From positions 42,508,938 through 42,572,937 of the forward strand of contig NC_083337.1 in the NCBI RefSeq assembly GCF_019175385.1: DNA of 64,000 bases. Reading direction: 5' to 3'. Each line of letters begins with the position of its first letter. The first letter of the stretch is position 1. The stretch comes from Lycium barbarum. Its lineage: Eukaryota > Streptophyta > Magnoliopsida > Solanales > Solanaceae. The translations under genes were made by a program, and so were the position numbers. The notes beneath the pieces were generated by a model, which worked only from the letters and a program-made list of their open reading frames with translations, had not been told where the DNA came from and did no database searches. Positions 10,891 to 21,670 of the stretch are shown one piece after another.

Positions 10891-13122
10891 TGCAAACGAA
10901 ATCATGCAAACGCTTAGGAATGTGGTCGCCACTCCGACGCTGGCGCCACACACAGCATATCACCAGAAGGTTTCAAATCTCCGTACATCCCCGAACACAA
11001 ACATAATCATAGGTGAGCGTATCGCATCACGAGCCATATCACAGCATAACTCCAAACGGAACCCGGACCTATGGCGAAGCCTTGGGAACCGTAACACAGC
11101 ATACGGCCGAATTTTTATATGGCGCACGAATCATAACCGGCCCGGGAACCGGTGAATGAAGTCATAACAAGGCACGAGCGGAGTCGTGAGCAGACAAATG
11201 CAAATCGTATTCCAAAATAGTCTTTCAAAACATAATGATCTCATAAATCATTTCATAATACAAAAATAATCGCATACTTAGTCGATACAAAGTTTCATTT
11301 CACAAAACATTTCCAAAATAGTACGTATAGCTCAAAACGTTACTTAGCATATCGTAATAGTCCAAACATATCTCGTAGGAGGGGGTTCCAAAATCGAAAG
11401 TACCATTTCAAACTTTATTCAGAAGGGCAGCCAATAAGACAAATAGGGCGTCTCGGGGTTAGCGGGCCCACCTCGAGTCAAATTGAGGTGGCGAACATAT
11501 TTTACGAATATTTATAGGCCAAAGGTCATACATAATCGTTTCTAAGTTACCCGAACACATTTCGATAGGTTTCAGACGATTGGTGGCATCCTAGCCAAAA
11601 TAGAGCCCTTAGGCTTCAATTGAATTGAATGAATAGTAACTTTTCTGTGGATCGGGTTTCGAGGAGCAGAAATGCTCCGGAAGTTCCAATATTCGCCTAT
11701 CACATTAAGACATGCCAAATGAAGGAGTAGGAAGCTTTACATACCTTACAGACGTCGTATGCTCTCCCAAAAGTCAAGTCCCGTTTCGTCTGAAATCTGC
11801 AAATGGTCAAAGTTACCAATTGAGATTCTTAGGCTTAAAAATGCCATTAACCTCATTTTTTTGCCTACCGAAATTTCGGCAGCATTTCCCCTATAAATCT
11901 AACACCCCCGAGACTTAGCGCGGCTCAAAATACATCAACAACAACAACCCAAACATCATCAAACAATATAAACCATATTCAAACTTCAAAAGTCAACCTT
12001 ACTACGCAAGTTGGAAATCTTTCATTCAAACTTCAAAATTCCAAATCTATATCCATATTATTGTATCCATTTACTCATTCAAGATTATGCCATCACATTC
12101 CAAATACATTCCAAGCCATACACGAAATTGCCCAAAATCCATTACTTTCCATAATTCTTTCAAAACACCAAAAGTCACGACGAACATTCTAACTTGCGTC
12201 GTTTCATTCCGAATTCATTAACATCAACCATAAATCATATTTAAAGTCTTTAGCACCTTAGACATACAATGATATACACAACTATACCAAAGGTATACAC
12301 TTTCCGATAACGTTCCGAAATCATTTTCCAACGCCAATCCAATTCATCAATCAATCATTTACGACATAAAGGCCACGACGACACATTGTACAAACTAAAC
12401 AAGATCAATTCATATCGCTTTACACTACATAAGTGCCACGGCTCCAACACCAAACACACACACACCCACGGCTTTTTATACATACATCAAAACTACGAGG
12501 TTCTCGTCTATTCTCAATCCTTATCATATTCATACCAATTTCATAACATTAAAAGGGTAAAATTCTTACCTTTTCTTGAACTTCCGACTTGTTGCAAACG
12601 TGATTCTTCCGCCAAATAAATTATCTCACGTTGAAGAGCGTCTTGAGTACTCTACAAATATGGGAAGAACAAGATTTTTGGATCAAACACAAAGACTAGA
12701 AAATTTTTGGTTGGGGAAATGGGTTCTCGGCCGAAGGGCTTAGAAGCTCAAGGTGGAGTTGTGATTTTTTTTTCTTGAAAATTCCAAAGGCAATTTTGAT
12801 ATATATCCAACTAAGGGTCATGTGAAAATCACATGACCACTTAATAAGAGGATTGGGCCAAGCCTTGTGGCCGGCCACCCCATGATCTTTGGGCCTAAAT
12901 TTTGCTCCAATTTTCTTGGCCCAATTCGTTAAAATCCCATTTTGTAATTCCCGAAACTAATTTCCGAAATTCCAAATTTATTCTCGGCCTTCCCCGAGCT
13001 CTTAACATTAATAATTCCATAACCAACATAGTCATATTCACTAAAATCAAATTATGTCCTTATAACACCCAAGTCGTAATTATTTCTCGATTTCCAATTA
13101 TACGAAAACACGGGACATAACA

Positions 13123-13127
13123 ATTAC
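13123..13127. repeat. Target-site duplication of Elt-B, right copy
   Basis: ATTAC, identical to 2134-2138. Confidence 0.95.
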
Positions 13128-13732
13128 TAATCATTTTTCCCTTCCAGGGTTCTTCCCTTAAATTAAATTAAAATCATTCTAAAACTTCTCTTTGAAAGCG
13201 TCTCATAATGGTTCATTCAATCATGACTTACCAAACATCCGATAGTCATATTTTCCCTTCTTTCTTTCTCTATAGCATAGACATTCAAGTAATTCAATTT
13301 GTAAAATTTTCAGCAGAGTTTCCTCTTTACTTCTTACTGCCTCATTCTTGCACACAGCCTAGAAAACACATCCAGTGCCTCACAGGGCGATCACAAATAC
13401 TCGTAACATCCAGCTCGAGTTCTTATATCAAAGTCAATCAATATTAATAAGGCCGGAAACATACCTTTCGGAGGTCAATTCTCATCAATTACCTCATAGC
13501 GCAATAATCAACTGCTTATGCACAATCAAAGCATTTAGGGTTAGAATCAGGGACATCACATCCTATAATTTAGCTCTACGGCACGATCTAAGATGAGAAA
13601 GAAAGGTTTATCATTCCTAAATGCCCTGCAACCTCTTGTTTATAAGTGTGACGCACTTCACACCCATAAATAAGACTCTACTGGACACGGCTTGTAGACA
13701 TACCCTAGGACGAACTATTCTGATACCACTTT
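13128..13732 (-). other. Elt-A internal tract, leader and primer site
   Basis: This continues the tract of 1-2133. Positions 13303-13388 match 54115-54196 of Elt-I closely, although neither encodes a recognisable protein. From about 13570 the sequence is the chromovirus leader, with its hairpin near 13638-13670: the stem is kept through G-U pairs, but the loop is no longer self-complementary. The primer site (13717-13728) matches the Met-tRNA type at 10 of 12 bases. Confidence 0.7.
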
Positions 13733-14131
13733 TGTCACGACCCAACCGGAGGGCCATGATGGGCACCCAGAGCTAATACACCGAGCACCTCTAAACATAC
13801 AACTCATAATCATTTTTGGGTGGACCATTAAGATAGCTCGTGGATATCATAAACTGTAAGGACATATATCACAACATAACGACACATCTCTATATAATCT
13901 TCAACAATTATGCCCATCGTCACCCGCCGACAAGGCTACTAAAATATTATACAATGATATGAACCGGTAGGGTTATGAAACGTCTAACTGTACACACATG
14001 TCTACGAGGCTCTACATAGAATACAAGTGACCATGAAGACCAATACCAATAGACTGCAGCTCCGAAGTAAGTAGAGTGCTCCTGAGAATCCGCTGATAAA
14101 GCACCTACGGATCTGATCCATCTACCTGTCT

Positions 14132-14195
14132 ACCTGCGGGCATGAACACAGTGTCCACAAGAAAGGATGTTAGTACGAATAATGTACTGAGTATG
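14132..14195 (-). promoter_or_regulatory. Partial stem-loop block, Elt-A LTR
   Basis: SL1 is recognisable (AGTAC and GTACT arms around ATTATTC). SL2 is weakened to TCC/GGA. This is the most decayed copy, as expected for the oldest LTR. Confidence 0.4.
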
Positions 14196-16097
14196 TAAGG
14201 AATGAATAACAACATACAAGAAAGATAGAACATAACATGAGATAAAGAGATAACCTGCATATATGATTGCCTCTTGAGGAGAATACCATGCATGCTTAGC
14301 CTTTTAAGAAAAACATTTTTCATACATACATAACATAATATCATTATTAGCCTGCGTCCGGGGTAATCATCACTCGCCGCCCACTAGTGGTATCAAGCTC
14401 GGCCAATTAGGCCCAGAGTTATCATTATGCATCAGCCGCCCACCGAAGTGGTGTCATGCCCGGCCAACTAGTCCGGGTGTAATCATACATAACATAAGCA
14501 TGCATGGGAGCCCAATCAAAAGTTATAACTCTATCGGAGTGACGTAAGGTCGGTAATTTCTGATTTTTATTATGAAACAATCATCATCGCTACATCTTAC
14601 CTTGAATGAACAATTATCATAAGGTGAGATCAACAACAATGAATAAAATCAAGGAAGTCATGAAATAAGCTTAATAATCTTATAATAGCATCAAAACTGT
14701 AAACTTTGGAATCTCTAGAAATGGGATCATCATCATCAACATCATTATCATCATGGAACATACTTATCTTTAGCATCATAAGGAACTCTAAGAATCATGA
14801 ACTTCTAGCTTTTGGGAATAAGGATATTAGGGAAAACATGTATGGGTTTATAAGAAAAGAGTCATGCCGTTAGAAAGAAAGGGACTAGCCTTAACATACC
14901 TTTTCGGTCGCCTTAACTTTAACTACTTAACGCTTGTCCTCCCAAGCTCGTAAATCTACATTCAAGAGAGTTCATACCACTGTTAGGCTTATCGTCATAT
15001 GCTTATCTTAAGTCTTCAAATTAATTCCTTTTAAAATCTACCGAAATTCGGACAACATCTCCCCTGTTTATATCCCTAGCCCGAAATCATAATACCAACA
15101 AAACAAAAAAATAGCAATACTATTATCAACAACATCATCATCAACACCAATATACTCCATAAAACATCCCACACGATGTTTTTCCCAATTTCTCAACCAA
15201 CCATAACAATATCCACAATACCATAATCAAAGAATTATATTCAATTTAATCCAAAATCTCCTTTCAAATTCATTCTATAGTCATCATCTTCACTTTAATA
15301 CTTTGCAACTTCTCTACTATGATTCTCTTCTTTTATAGGACTTGCTAAACCTTCAAATCAATTTAATCATGAGAAATAAGATGGAGAACATACCTTATAC
15401 TAGAAGAACTTCACCCCACTCAACTTCTTCCAAGACTAAATTCATCATAACATTAAGTAGCGACAAGAATAATCCTTCTCCATGAATTAGCTTGGGTTTT
15501 TGGAGTTTGATCCTCTTTTGTAATGGTATAGAATGTTTTGGAATGGTGGAGAACCTTCAAGAACACTCTTATAATGGAGAGAGAAGTGTGGGAGATTGTA
15601 GAGAGGTGTGGAGATGTTAGGAGATTTCTAGAGGGTTGTGGAGTTGAAGAAAAATAAATAAAATGAAGTGTAGAGGCCCTTTTATAGGTGCCAAGCTCGA
15701 ATTGGGGCTGGGTCACCACATAAGTGGGCTTTTGAGTGAGCTTCCTAGATTTTTTGCACAGGTTCGTATTCCTCTGGTTGTCTCTTTTAAAACACCCATA
15801 ACTCCCTACTCCGATGTCGTATTGACGAACGGTTTGTTGTGTTGGAAGCTAGACTTGACGAACTTCATTTTAGGCTTTTGAAACACCTCAAAGTTGACCC
15901 AAAATTTCTGTCCAAAATTCTACCAATTTTTTTTAAATTTTCGACAAACCTATTTTCTTCGATTTGCTTGGTCCCGAAATCTTCAGAAACTCTCCATACA
16001 TGATATTTATGATTAATCATGCTGGATAATGGTCATGTCCTTTGGTTCCAAAGTTGTACTTCCCGGTTACGACTTACAAGATCATAATTCATCCTTT

Positions 16098-16102
16098 ATT
16101 TC
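16098..16102. repeat. Target-site duplication of Solo-C, left copy
   Basis: ATTTC before the LTR; repeated at 19554-19558. Confidence 0.9.
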
Positions 16103-18262
16103 TGTTATATCCCGTATTTTGTACATTCGGATAATTCGAGATAATTGCGGGAAGTTAAGGGCAAGGCTATATTTTTGGCCTTGTTTAGCACACAAGTTGT
16201 TCATGACAGGTTTGATGTGGAAATATTAAGAAAGACTAGGGGTAAAAAGGGAAATTCGCAAGATGGCTCATAGAAAATATTGAGGAAGGCTAAGGGAAAA
16301 TTTGAAAATTTGAGAAATAATTTTTCATGAATTGCAAGACAAGAAAAAAATATAATCTTGCACAAAAGGGGCCAAGTGGGCCGTCCAATAGGGAGTGGGC
16401 TTAAGCCCACATGGAGGTTAAATAAATAAGTCAAAAGATGACTTATGGAACACATTTTATCGTCTTTTATACTTGGAAATTTCAAGAAACTTGGAGAAAG
16501 AACAAGAGAAGCCTATTCGGCCATGGTGAAAGAAAAATTGAGGTCCAAAAATCTTGCTCAAAAATTATTTTTCTTCTAGCAATTTAAGTAATTGGAAGGT
16601 CCTCAAACATGGAGTAGTTGTTGGAGCAAGTAGATCATTCTTTGTTGCAAATTCACAACCAAAGCCAAGTGAGAAGTTAAGGGACAAAGGTAAGATTTAA
16701 TCTTCTTTTATATAGTATGGATGGTTGTGTATGTTGTAGTATGTAGAAAATGGGTGAAATTCATGAAAATATGGATGTTGGTTGTGGCCGTGTATATGTG
16801 TGTTGTGTAGGAAGATGAGTCAATTATTTTATCTAGTATTTTGATTGTTGTTGTTATGGATTCTATGTTAAGAAAGAAAGTTTAATGATTCTAGTGAAGT
16901 TGTATTGGTTGGAGAGTTGCTTTAGAAGTTAATGTGATTTGAATATAGTTTTCTTGTAATTATGGAAGACAATGTTGTTAGTGTGTGGATTGTTGGTGTA
17001 ATTCATGAATTTGAAGGAAGAAAATGTGTCATTATTGTTCTTGTTGCATTTTGGAGGTTTCGGGTGGTATTGTGCATTGGTTGGGTTGTTTTGGTCATTG
17101 CGCGGATTGTTTGAAGTGTTCTTGAGTCTTGTTTGTAAGGTCTTGGTCAGGTATTTGAATGTGTGAGCATTTATGTTGGCTTGATCGTATGGTTGAATTG
17201 AATACAAATGAAATGCCGTCGAATTATGAGGAAAGGATTGCTAGTGTTAGAATGCGTTTGAAATAATTGTTGAAGTTGAAGATATGATTGTTGGTATTGT
17301 TGTTGATAATTTGGCCGAGTTGAATTCTCGGATTTGTTGTTGATAAATTTTCCGAGTTAGATTCTCGGGGATGGTATATTTACAGGGGAAATGCGGCCGA
17401 AATTTCGGCAGATTATAAATGAATGTATTTGGAAGACTAAGGCAAGTGTGTGATGATGTGTTTAATGATTGTGTAATCTTCTTGAATGTAGACTAGCGAT
17501 AGCGAGCTTGGACAAAAAGCGTAGCTAATAGGACGTGGAACAGGTATGTAAAGCTTACCTTTTCTTTCTTTTGGCATGTCCTAGAGCTAAGTAAGCTATG
17601 ATACTTATCTTGGGGAAATTCTATTCTTGATTCTGAGCTTGTTAATGATTATTATTCACTTCTTGATGTGAGTATACTTAGTATAGCCGAGCTTATTGTA
17701 TGATTGAGTAACGAGAAAAGACTAAAAGAGTTCTGTAAGTGGTATTGTCCCTAACTTTCGTAGACGGTCTCGGATTGCTTGAAGATGGTTGTAGAGGTTC
17801 CTAAAATGAATAACGTTCATAACCTTCATGTGCTAATTCGGATTGTTTGGGAAATGCTCGTAGAGGTTTCTATAATGAATAACGTTCATAAATCTCATAA
17901 GTGAACTCAGATTGTTTTAGAAACGTTCATGGGAGGTTTTATGATGAATGATGTCCATAACGATATTTGAAAGCTACTTGGTATGATTGTTGCTTTAATT
18001 TTCCAAAAATAGCTTCTGAAACGCTCATAACTTTTTCATACTAAGTCGGATTGACCCGAAACTTGTTTCTGAGTCTTCAGGCGTCAGTAAGTATACGTAT
18101 ACATCGAGTCTTAAAACTTGATTTATGCGCACTTAGTTTCCCATTACTCTGTTCGGCCATAGGGTTGTTAACTTTCTTATACTAACTCGGATTTACTTGA
18201 GACGTGTTTGTGGTTTATTAATGATTTCAAGAAAATTAGTTTTGTACTAAAGGAAACATAAA

Positions 18263-18411
18263 GTCGATTTTCAAAACCACTCCGAAGGGGGTGCGAGATT
18301 TTATTATTTAGATTTTCAAAACCACTCCGAAGGGGGTGAGAGATTTTATTATGTAGATTTTCAAAACCACTCCGAAGGGGGTGCGAAATCTTACTATTTG
18401 CTTTATTTACG
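18263..18411 (+). repeat. Three-copy minisatellite, about 50-bp unit
   Basis: Three tandem copies carrying ATTTTCAAAACCACTCCGAA and a G-run, in the U3 part of Solo-C. Confidence 0.9.
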
Positions 18412-18487
18412 ATTTTATGTTTACACTCCATAGCGGTATCTCTTTGTATTGATATTTGTGGATTGTGTAGTGTAGACACCATCATTA

Positions 18488-18905
18488 GTATTATGTCGCA
18501 AGTGGCATGCCCGAAGGGGCCAGGACCAGTATTATTATGTCACGAGTGGCATGCCCGAAGGGGCTAGGACTATTATTATGTCGCAAGCAACAAGCCCGAA
18601 GGGGCCAGGACTAGTATTATTATGTTGCAAGCGGCATGCCCGAAGGGGCCATCATTATCATAATGCCGGACGCGGCATGCCCGAAGGGGTCATCATCATT
18701 ATTATTATGTCGGGACCGGCATGCCTGAAGGGGCCAGGGTAGTATTATGTTGGAACCGGCCTGCCCGAAGGGGCCATCATCATTATTATTATTATGTCAG
18801 AACCGGCATGCCCGAAGGGGCCAGGACTAGCATTATTATGTCGGCGGCATGCCCGAAGGGGCCATCATTGTTACTACGCCGGAAGCGGCCATCCAAAGGG
18901 ACTAT
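18488..18905 (+). repeat. Ten-copy GC-rich minisatellite in Solo-C U3
   Basis: About ten degenerate copies of 38-47 bp, each with GGCATGCCCGAAGGGGCC followed by an ATT-rich spacer. It ends about 185 bp before the stem-loop block. LTR-J has a different minisatellite in the corresponding place. Confidence 0.9.
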
Positions 18906-19090
18906 TATGATACTATATTCACATAGTGTATTCTAAAATTTGTGCATGATGTACTTATATTGTGTATGCTAGAATTTGTGTAAGGCACTACATGGCATGG
19001 TTCAAAATGTTGTTCCAGGTAGCTCCCGGGTTGTCTCTAAACTGGTTACTGTTACGCCTTTCCTTGTTTATGATTCAGTGATGCTTTACA

Positions 19091-19155
19091 TATTCAGTAC
19101 ATATTCCGTACTGACCCCCTTTCTTCGGGGGCTGCGTTTCATGCCACGCAGGTAC
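19091..19155 (+). promoter_or_regulatory. Stem-loop block of Solo-C (SL1 and SL2)
   Basis: SL1 arms CAGTAC/GTACTG enclose ATATTCC; SL2 pairs CCCCC with GGGGG around TTTCTTC. A CTCC/GGAG stem follows near 19205-19235. SL4 is not recognisable. Confidence 0.55.
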
Positions 19156-19553
19156 ACCCAGATGAGTAGAAAACTTTGCTAAAGGTGTTCTAGCGGGATT
19201 GGCGAGCTCCATCTCAGTTCGGAGTGTTGCCGGGTCAAAGTACTTATGTCGTGGTATTTTGTATATGTTAGAGACTTTGCAGACAGTGTCCTGTGAATAG
19301 GGCGTCGAGAAGTGCGAATCATTTGTAGATGTTAAAAGAGTACGTATTTTCAGATGACTTCAGTTGGTTTAAAGTTCGTAATTGATCGAAAGTTTTCATA
19401 ATATGTATAAAGACAATGATCTCTATTTGGAAAAGTTTCATGTTTTAAAAGTTTTTGAAATGACATGTTTTGGTAAAGCAAACATTTAAGGGTTCGCTCG
19501 ACTCTGATGAGAGTCGGGTGCCGATCATGCCCTATCAAGATGAGGGTGAGACA

Positions 19554-19558
19554 ATTTC
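19554..19558. repeat. Target-site duplication of Solo-C, right copy
   Basis: ATTTC, identical to 16098-16102. Confidence 0.9.
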
Positions 19559-19675
19559 GTTGTTACGTACTTCCCATGGCTTGTACCTTCCAAAACTTCA
19601 TGGGACGTCTCCGATACTCTATTAATACGGTGAAGTATGTAGCATGCTCATGCTCTGAAAGTGAGAGGTGTGGCA
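19559..19675 (-). repeat. 5' LTR of Elt-A, last part
   Basis: Continues the minus-oriented LTR after Solo-C. The likely terminus on the element strand is TGCCACACCTCT, ending at 19675. The target duplication cannot be tested because the left end of Elt-A is outside the window. Confidence 0.6.
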
Positions 19676-20156
19676 GAAGCCTTTTAGATTTTTAAACTTC
19701 TGGACTCAGCATGATGCATTCAAAGAAGTGATGATGTAGAATTGGAGAACAAATTTTCTTGGAAGTCCTTTTCAGCTTTCAAATTGAAGTTGAAGAACAT
19801 TAATCATGCATTATCTGAATGGAGTAGGGGTACTGTTTACCCCTTAAACAGGTAACAGTTTACCCCTTAAAAAGGTAACACATGAATTTATACGCGGTTA
19901 AAGGATACGTGGTGTGACATGTTTATAAAGTAATGAAATAAGCAATAACAAGCAAAGATTCGTAAAGAGCAAGAAAAGAGATAGCCTTGATTGATAATTG
20001 AGGGGCACAATTAATTGGTCCGGTTTGGAGCCTTTTTGTCTCGAACCCGAGCCAATCTTAAGAGAATTTGAATAGCTTTAGTGATTATAGATCTAAGAGT
20101 ATGAAATATGTGGGTAAAACGAGAATCCGATGCCCTAATGAGAGGATTCACCTCTG

Positions 20157-20164
20157 TATTTATA
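20157..20164 (-). promoter_or_regulatory. Minus-strand TATA box of Elt-D LTR
   Basis: TATAAATA on the strand of gag-pol, in the position expected for an LTR promoter. Confidence 0.5.
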
Positions 20165-20701
20165 GTACAAGACTTAGAGTTATACATGGTAACTAAATCT
20201 ATTAAGAAGATAATGATCCCAACGATCTTGAGCACCTCAACGGATGATAGCGTGATGATCGGTGCAACGGGTGGCGAGAAATCCGTCACAGGTCAGATTT
20301 CCCACATTTGAGTAAACTAGTCTCCTTCTAGATTATGATCCCTCGGGTTTTACTCTATTCGACTGGTTGGACCTGCACCGACATTACATCTCAAAGGCAA
20401 CTCATATCTTACTCCGACCTTCTGTCGACGGACCAAAACATTTTACCCCAGTTTATACCGTATACAGATAGTCCCTCCATTTACTGGTGGAAAGAATTGA
20501 CTCCGGGGAATGAATTTGAACAAAAAACGAAACTGAACTATGGTGGCAACACCGAAGGTCCAGCTCTGTCGTTTGAAAAGACATTCTTCAGTCCTGCACT
20601 CTGCACGATATTGATCGCTTATTATTACACAACTGAAGCGATCAACGGTGGAAACCGTGTGACATCAGGACTTCCAACCTTTTAACTTCCAATCTTTTTT
20701 G

Positions 20702-20710
20702 TATAAAAGG
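20702..20710 (+). promoter_or_regulatory. Plus-strand TATA box for the antisense ORF
   Basis: TATAAAAGG lies 101 bp upstream of the ATG at 20811, and the stretch between looks like a plant 5' UTR (AAACCCTA-type motifs). It would drive the antisense ORF away from the gag-pol promoter. Confidence 0.5.
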
Positions 20711-20810
20711 TAAGTGCTTCATTCTCATCAGCCATGCACTTAATTTCCTTACACATCAAAAACCCTAAAGAGAAACCCTACGTCAGAGCTTTTGAAAGCC
20801 CCTTTCAACA

Positions 20811-21571
20811 ATGTCTTCTATTCCTCTGTAAACTCAATCACCTGCTAATCCAGCATCGCCATCTCCTCATTCACCACAATCCCCAATGGCTGCTTATAGT
20901 TTCAAAGAAGAACTCGAGTTTCTTGCCGCTGATATTCTCCCCGCTGGCTTCAAGTACCAAAATGACTGTAAGGTTTCAAACCATCTTGAATCTGTAGCGA
21001 GCTTTGAATCGTTCGTTGACGCTGCCACTATCCTTAAGGTTCGGGATGATGGTAACTAGGTCGCCGATATCGACGTCGTCCCAGTTGGTCATGGGAAAAG
21101 AATCAACCATCATGTCACAGGTTACTCCCTAGTTTACACATATCCTTTTACAATCAATTATTCTTTCCTCGTTCCTCAGGTAATAGAGGATTTTTATCGT
21201 CGTTATCGAATTTGTGTCGGCCAAGTTGCTCCGCAAGTTTGGAGATTGGTGTATTGTGTCAATCTTTTGGCCAAAATAGCCAGAGTCTCTTTTACCCTTG
21301 ACTATATTATTCATATCTATGTTCCACGAGTCATCGTAGGTGGCCTAGTGTATCTGTATCCTCGTGGGACATGATGTCTCATTGACCCAGAGGATGACTA
21401 TGATAGAGGCTGGCTACACCGATTTGTTATGATTCAGATGAACCAACTCCATCATTCTCTATCTGAGCCTTTTCCCAAAGCGTGGAATCCCACTCTGATT
21501 TTGGTCGAATCAGAGCTTATAATCAGAATTTCCGATTGGGTCGTCGCTTTCTTAGACGTTCTCATAAACTG
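20811..21571 (+). pseudogene. Antisense ORF of Tat element, N-terminal part
   Basis: One plus-strand frame from the ATG at 20811 runs to the junction with Elt-E, broken by three in-frame stops (near codon 7, after VRDDGN, and after LYPRGT). The decoded segments, such as EELEFLAADILPAGF, RVSFTLDYIIHIYVPRV and DRGWLHRFVMI, resemble the additional antisense proteins of Tat-lineage retrotransposons, often annotated as 'putative plant transposon protein'. Their function is unknown. Its place between pol and the 3' LTR, opposite to gag-pol, is the known position of these ORFs. Elt-E truncates it; the rest continues at 26963-27021 and 33348-34333. Confidence 0.7.
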
Positions 21572-21670
21572 ACTCTTGGAAGCTGTGTTCACAAGCATCA
21601 TTCCACTGAAATTTAGCTGACTTTTGGGTTAGCTTCGTCAATGGGGATGAAATAGAGGAAAATCCTTCTA
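21572..21670 (-). repeat. Duplicated 99-bp RNase H fragment at the broken end of Elt-E
   Basis: Matches 22288-22386 in the same orientation with three differences, all transitions. It lies outside its normal order in pol, between the antisense ORF and the rest of Elt-E. Confidence 0.9.

Larger units (their letters stand above)
2139..13122 (-). mobile_element. Elt-B: complete Ty3/gypsy chromovirus (Tekay/Del clade)
   Basis: A full-length 10,984-bp LTR retrotransposon on the minus strand with all parts present: two LTRs of about 2.9 kb, a primer site for initiator Met-tRNA, a leader, one gag-pol frame without stops, a polypurine tract and a 5-bp target duplication. The order protease, reverse transcriptase, RNase H, integrase, chromodomain and the primer site place it in the chromovirus branch. 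By eye the LTRs differ at about 38 of 2905 positions plus one 1-bp gap, about 1.3%. At the commonly used rate of 1.3e-8 per site per year this means roughly half a million years; that date is an inference. Confidence 0.95.
10218..13122 (-). repeat. 5' LTR of Elt-B
   Basis: A 2905-bp LTR with TG...CA ends. The minus-strand TATA-like sequence (10881-10890) places the transcript start near 10850, so the stem-loop block at 10563-10780 would be transcribed. The upstream half is AT-rich U3 with nothing coding. Confidence 0.95.
13733..16102 (-). repeat. 5' LTR of Elt-A, first part
   Basis: Begins with TGTCACGACCC immediately after the primer site. It carries stem-loop remnants (14132-14195) and a GC-rich patch (about 14350-14490) of small inverted repeats such as CCACTAGTGG. 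It is interrupted at 16103 by Solo-C and resumes at 19559. Confidence 0.8.
16103..19553 (+). mobile_element. Solo-C: solo LTR inside the Elt-A LTR
   Basis: A 3451-bp plus-oriented LTR starting TGTTATATCCCG and ending GGGTGAGACA, bounded by a perfect 5-bp duplication. No internal domain is present, so it is what remains after recombination between two LTRs. On both sides the sequence is the minus-oriented LTR of Elt-A. No gene is visible in it; the frame at 18177-18485 only translates a minisatellite. Confidence 0.9.
19676..20810 (-). repeat. 3' LTR/promoter region of Tat element Elt-D
   Basis: It lies between Elt-A and the antisense ORF of Elt-D. The minus strand has a canonical TATAAATA (20157-20164). 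The plus strand has TATAAAAGG (20702-20710) about 100 bp before the antisense ORF. Two copies of GTTTACCCCTTAAA stand in tandem near 19850-19885. I could not fix the LTR ends, because the partner LTR is not in the window. Confidence 0.55.

Noticed and set aside
18177..18485. 102-residue frame with three internal repeats
   Set aside because: Translation of the 50-bp minisatellite in Solo-C on the wrong strand for the LTR; no start context or relatives recognised.
18488..18905. CRISPR-like array of repeats and spacers
   Set aside because: The repeats are degenerate, the spacers are similar A/T-rich runs, and the context is a plant LTR.
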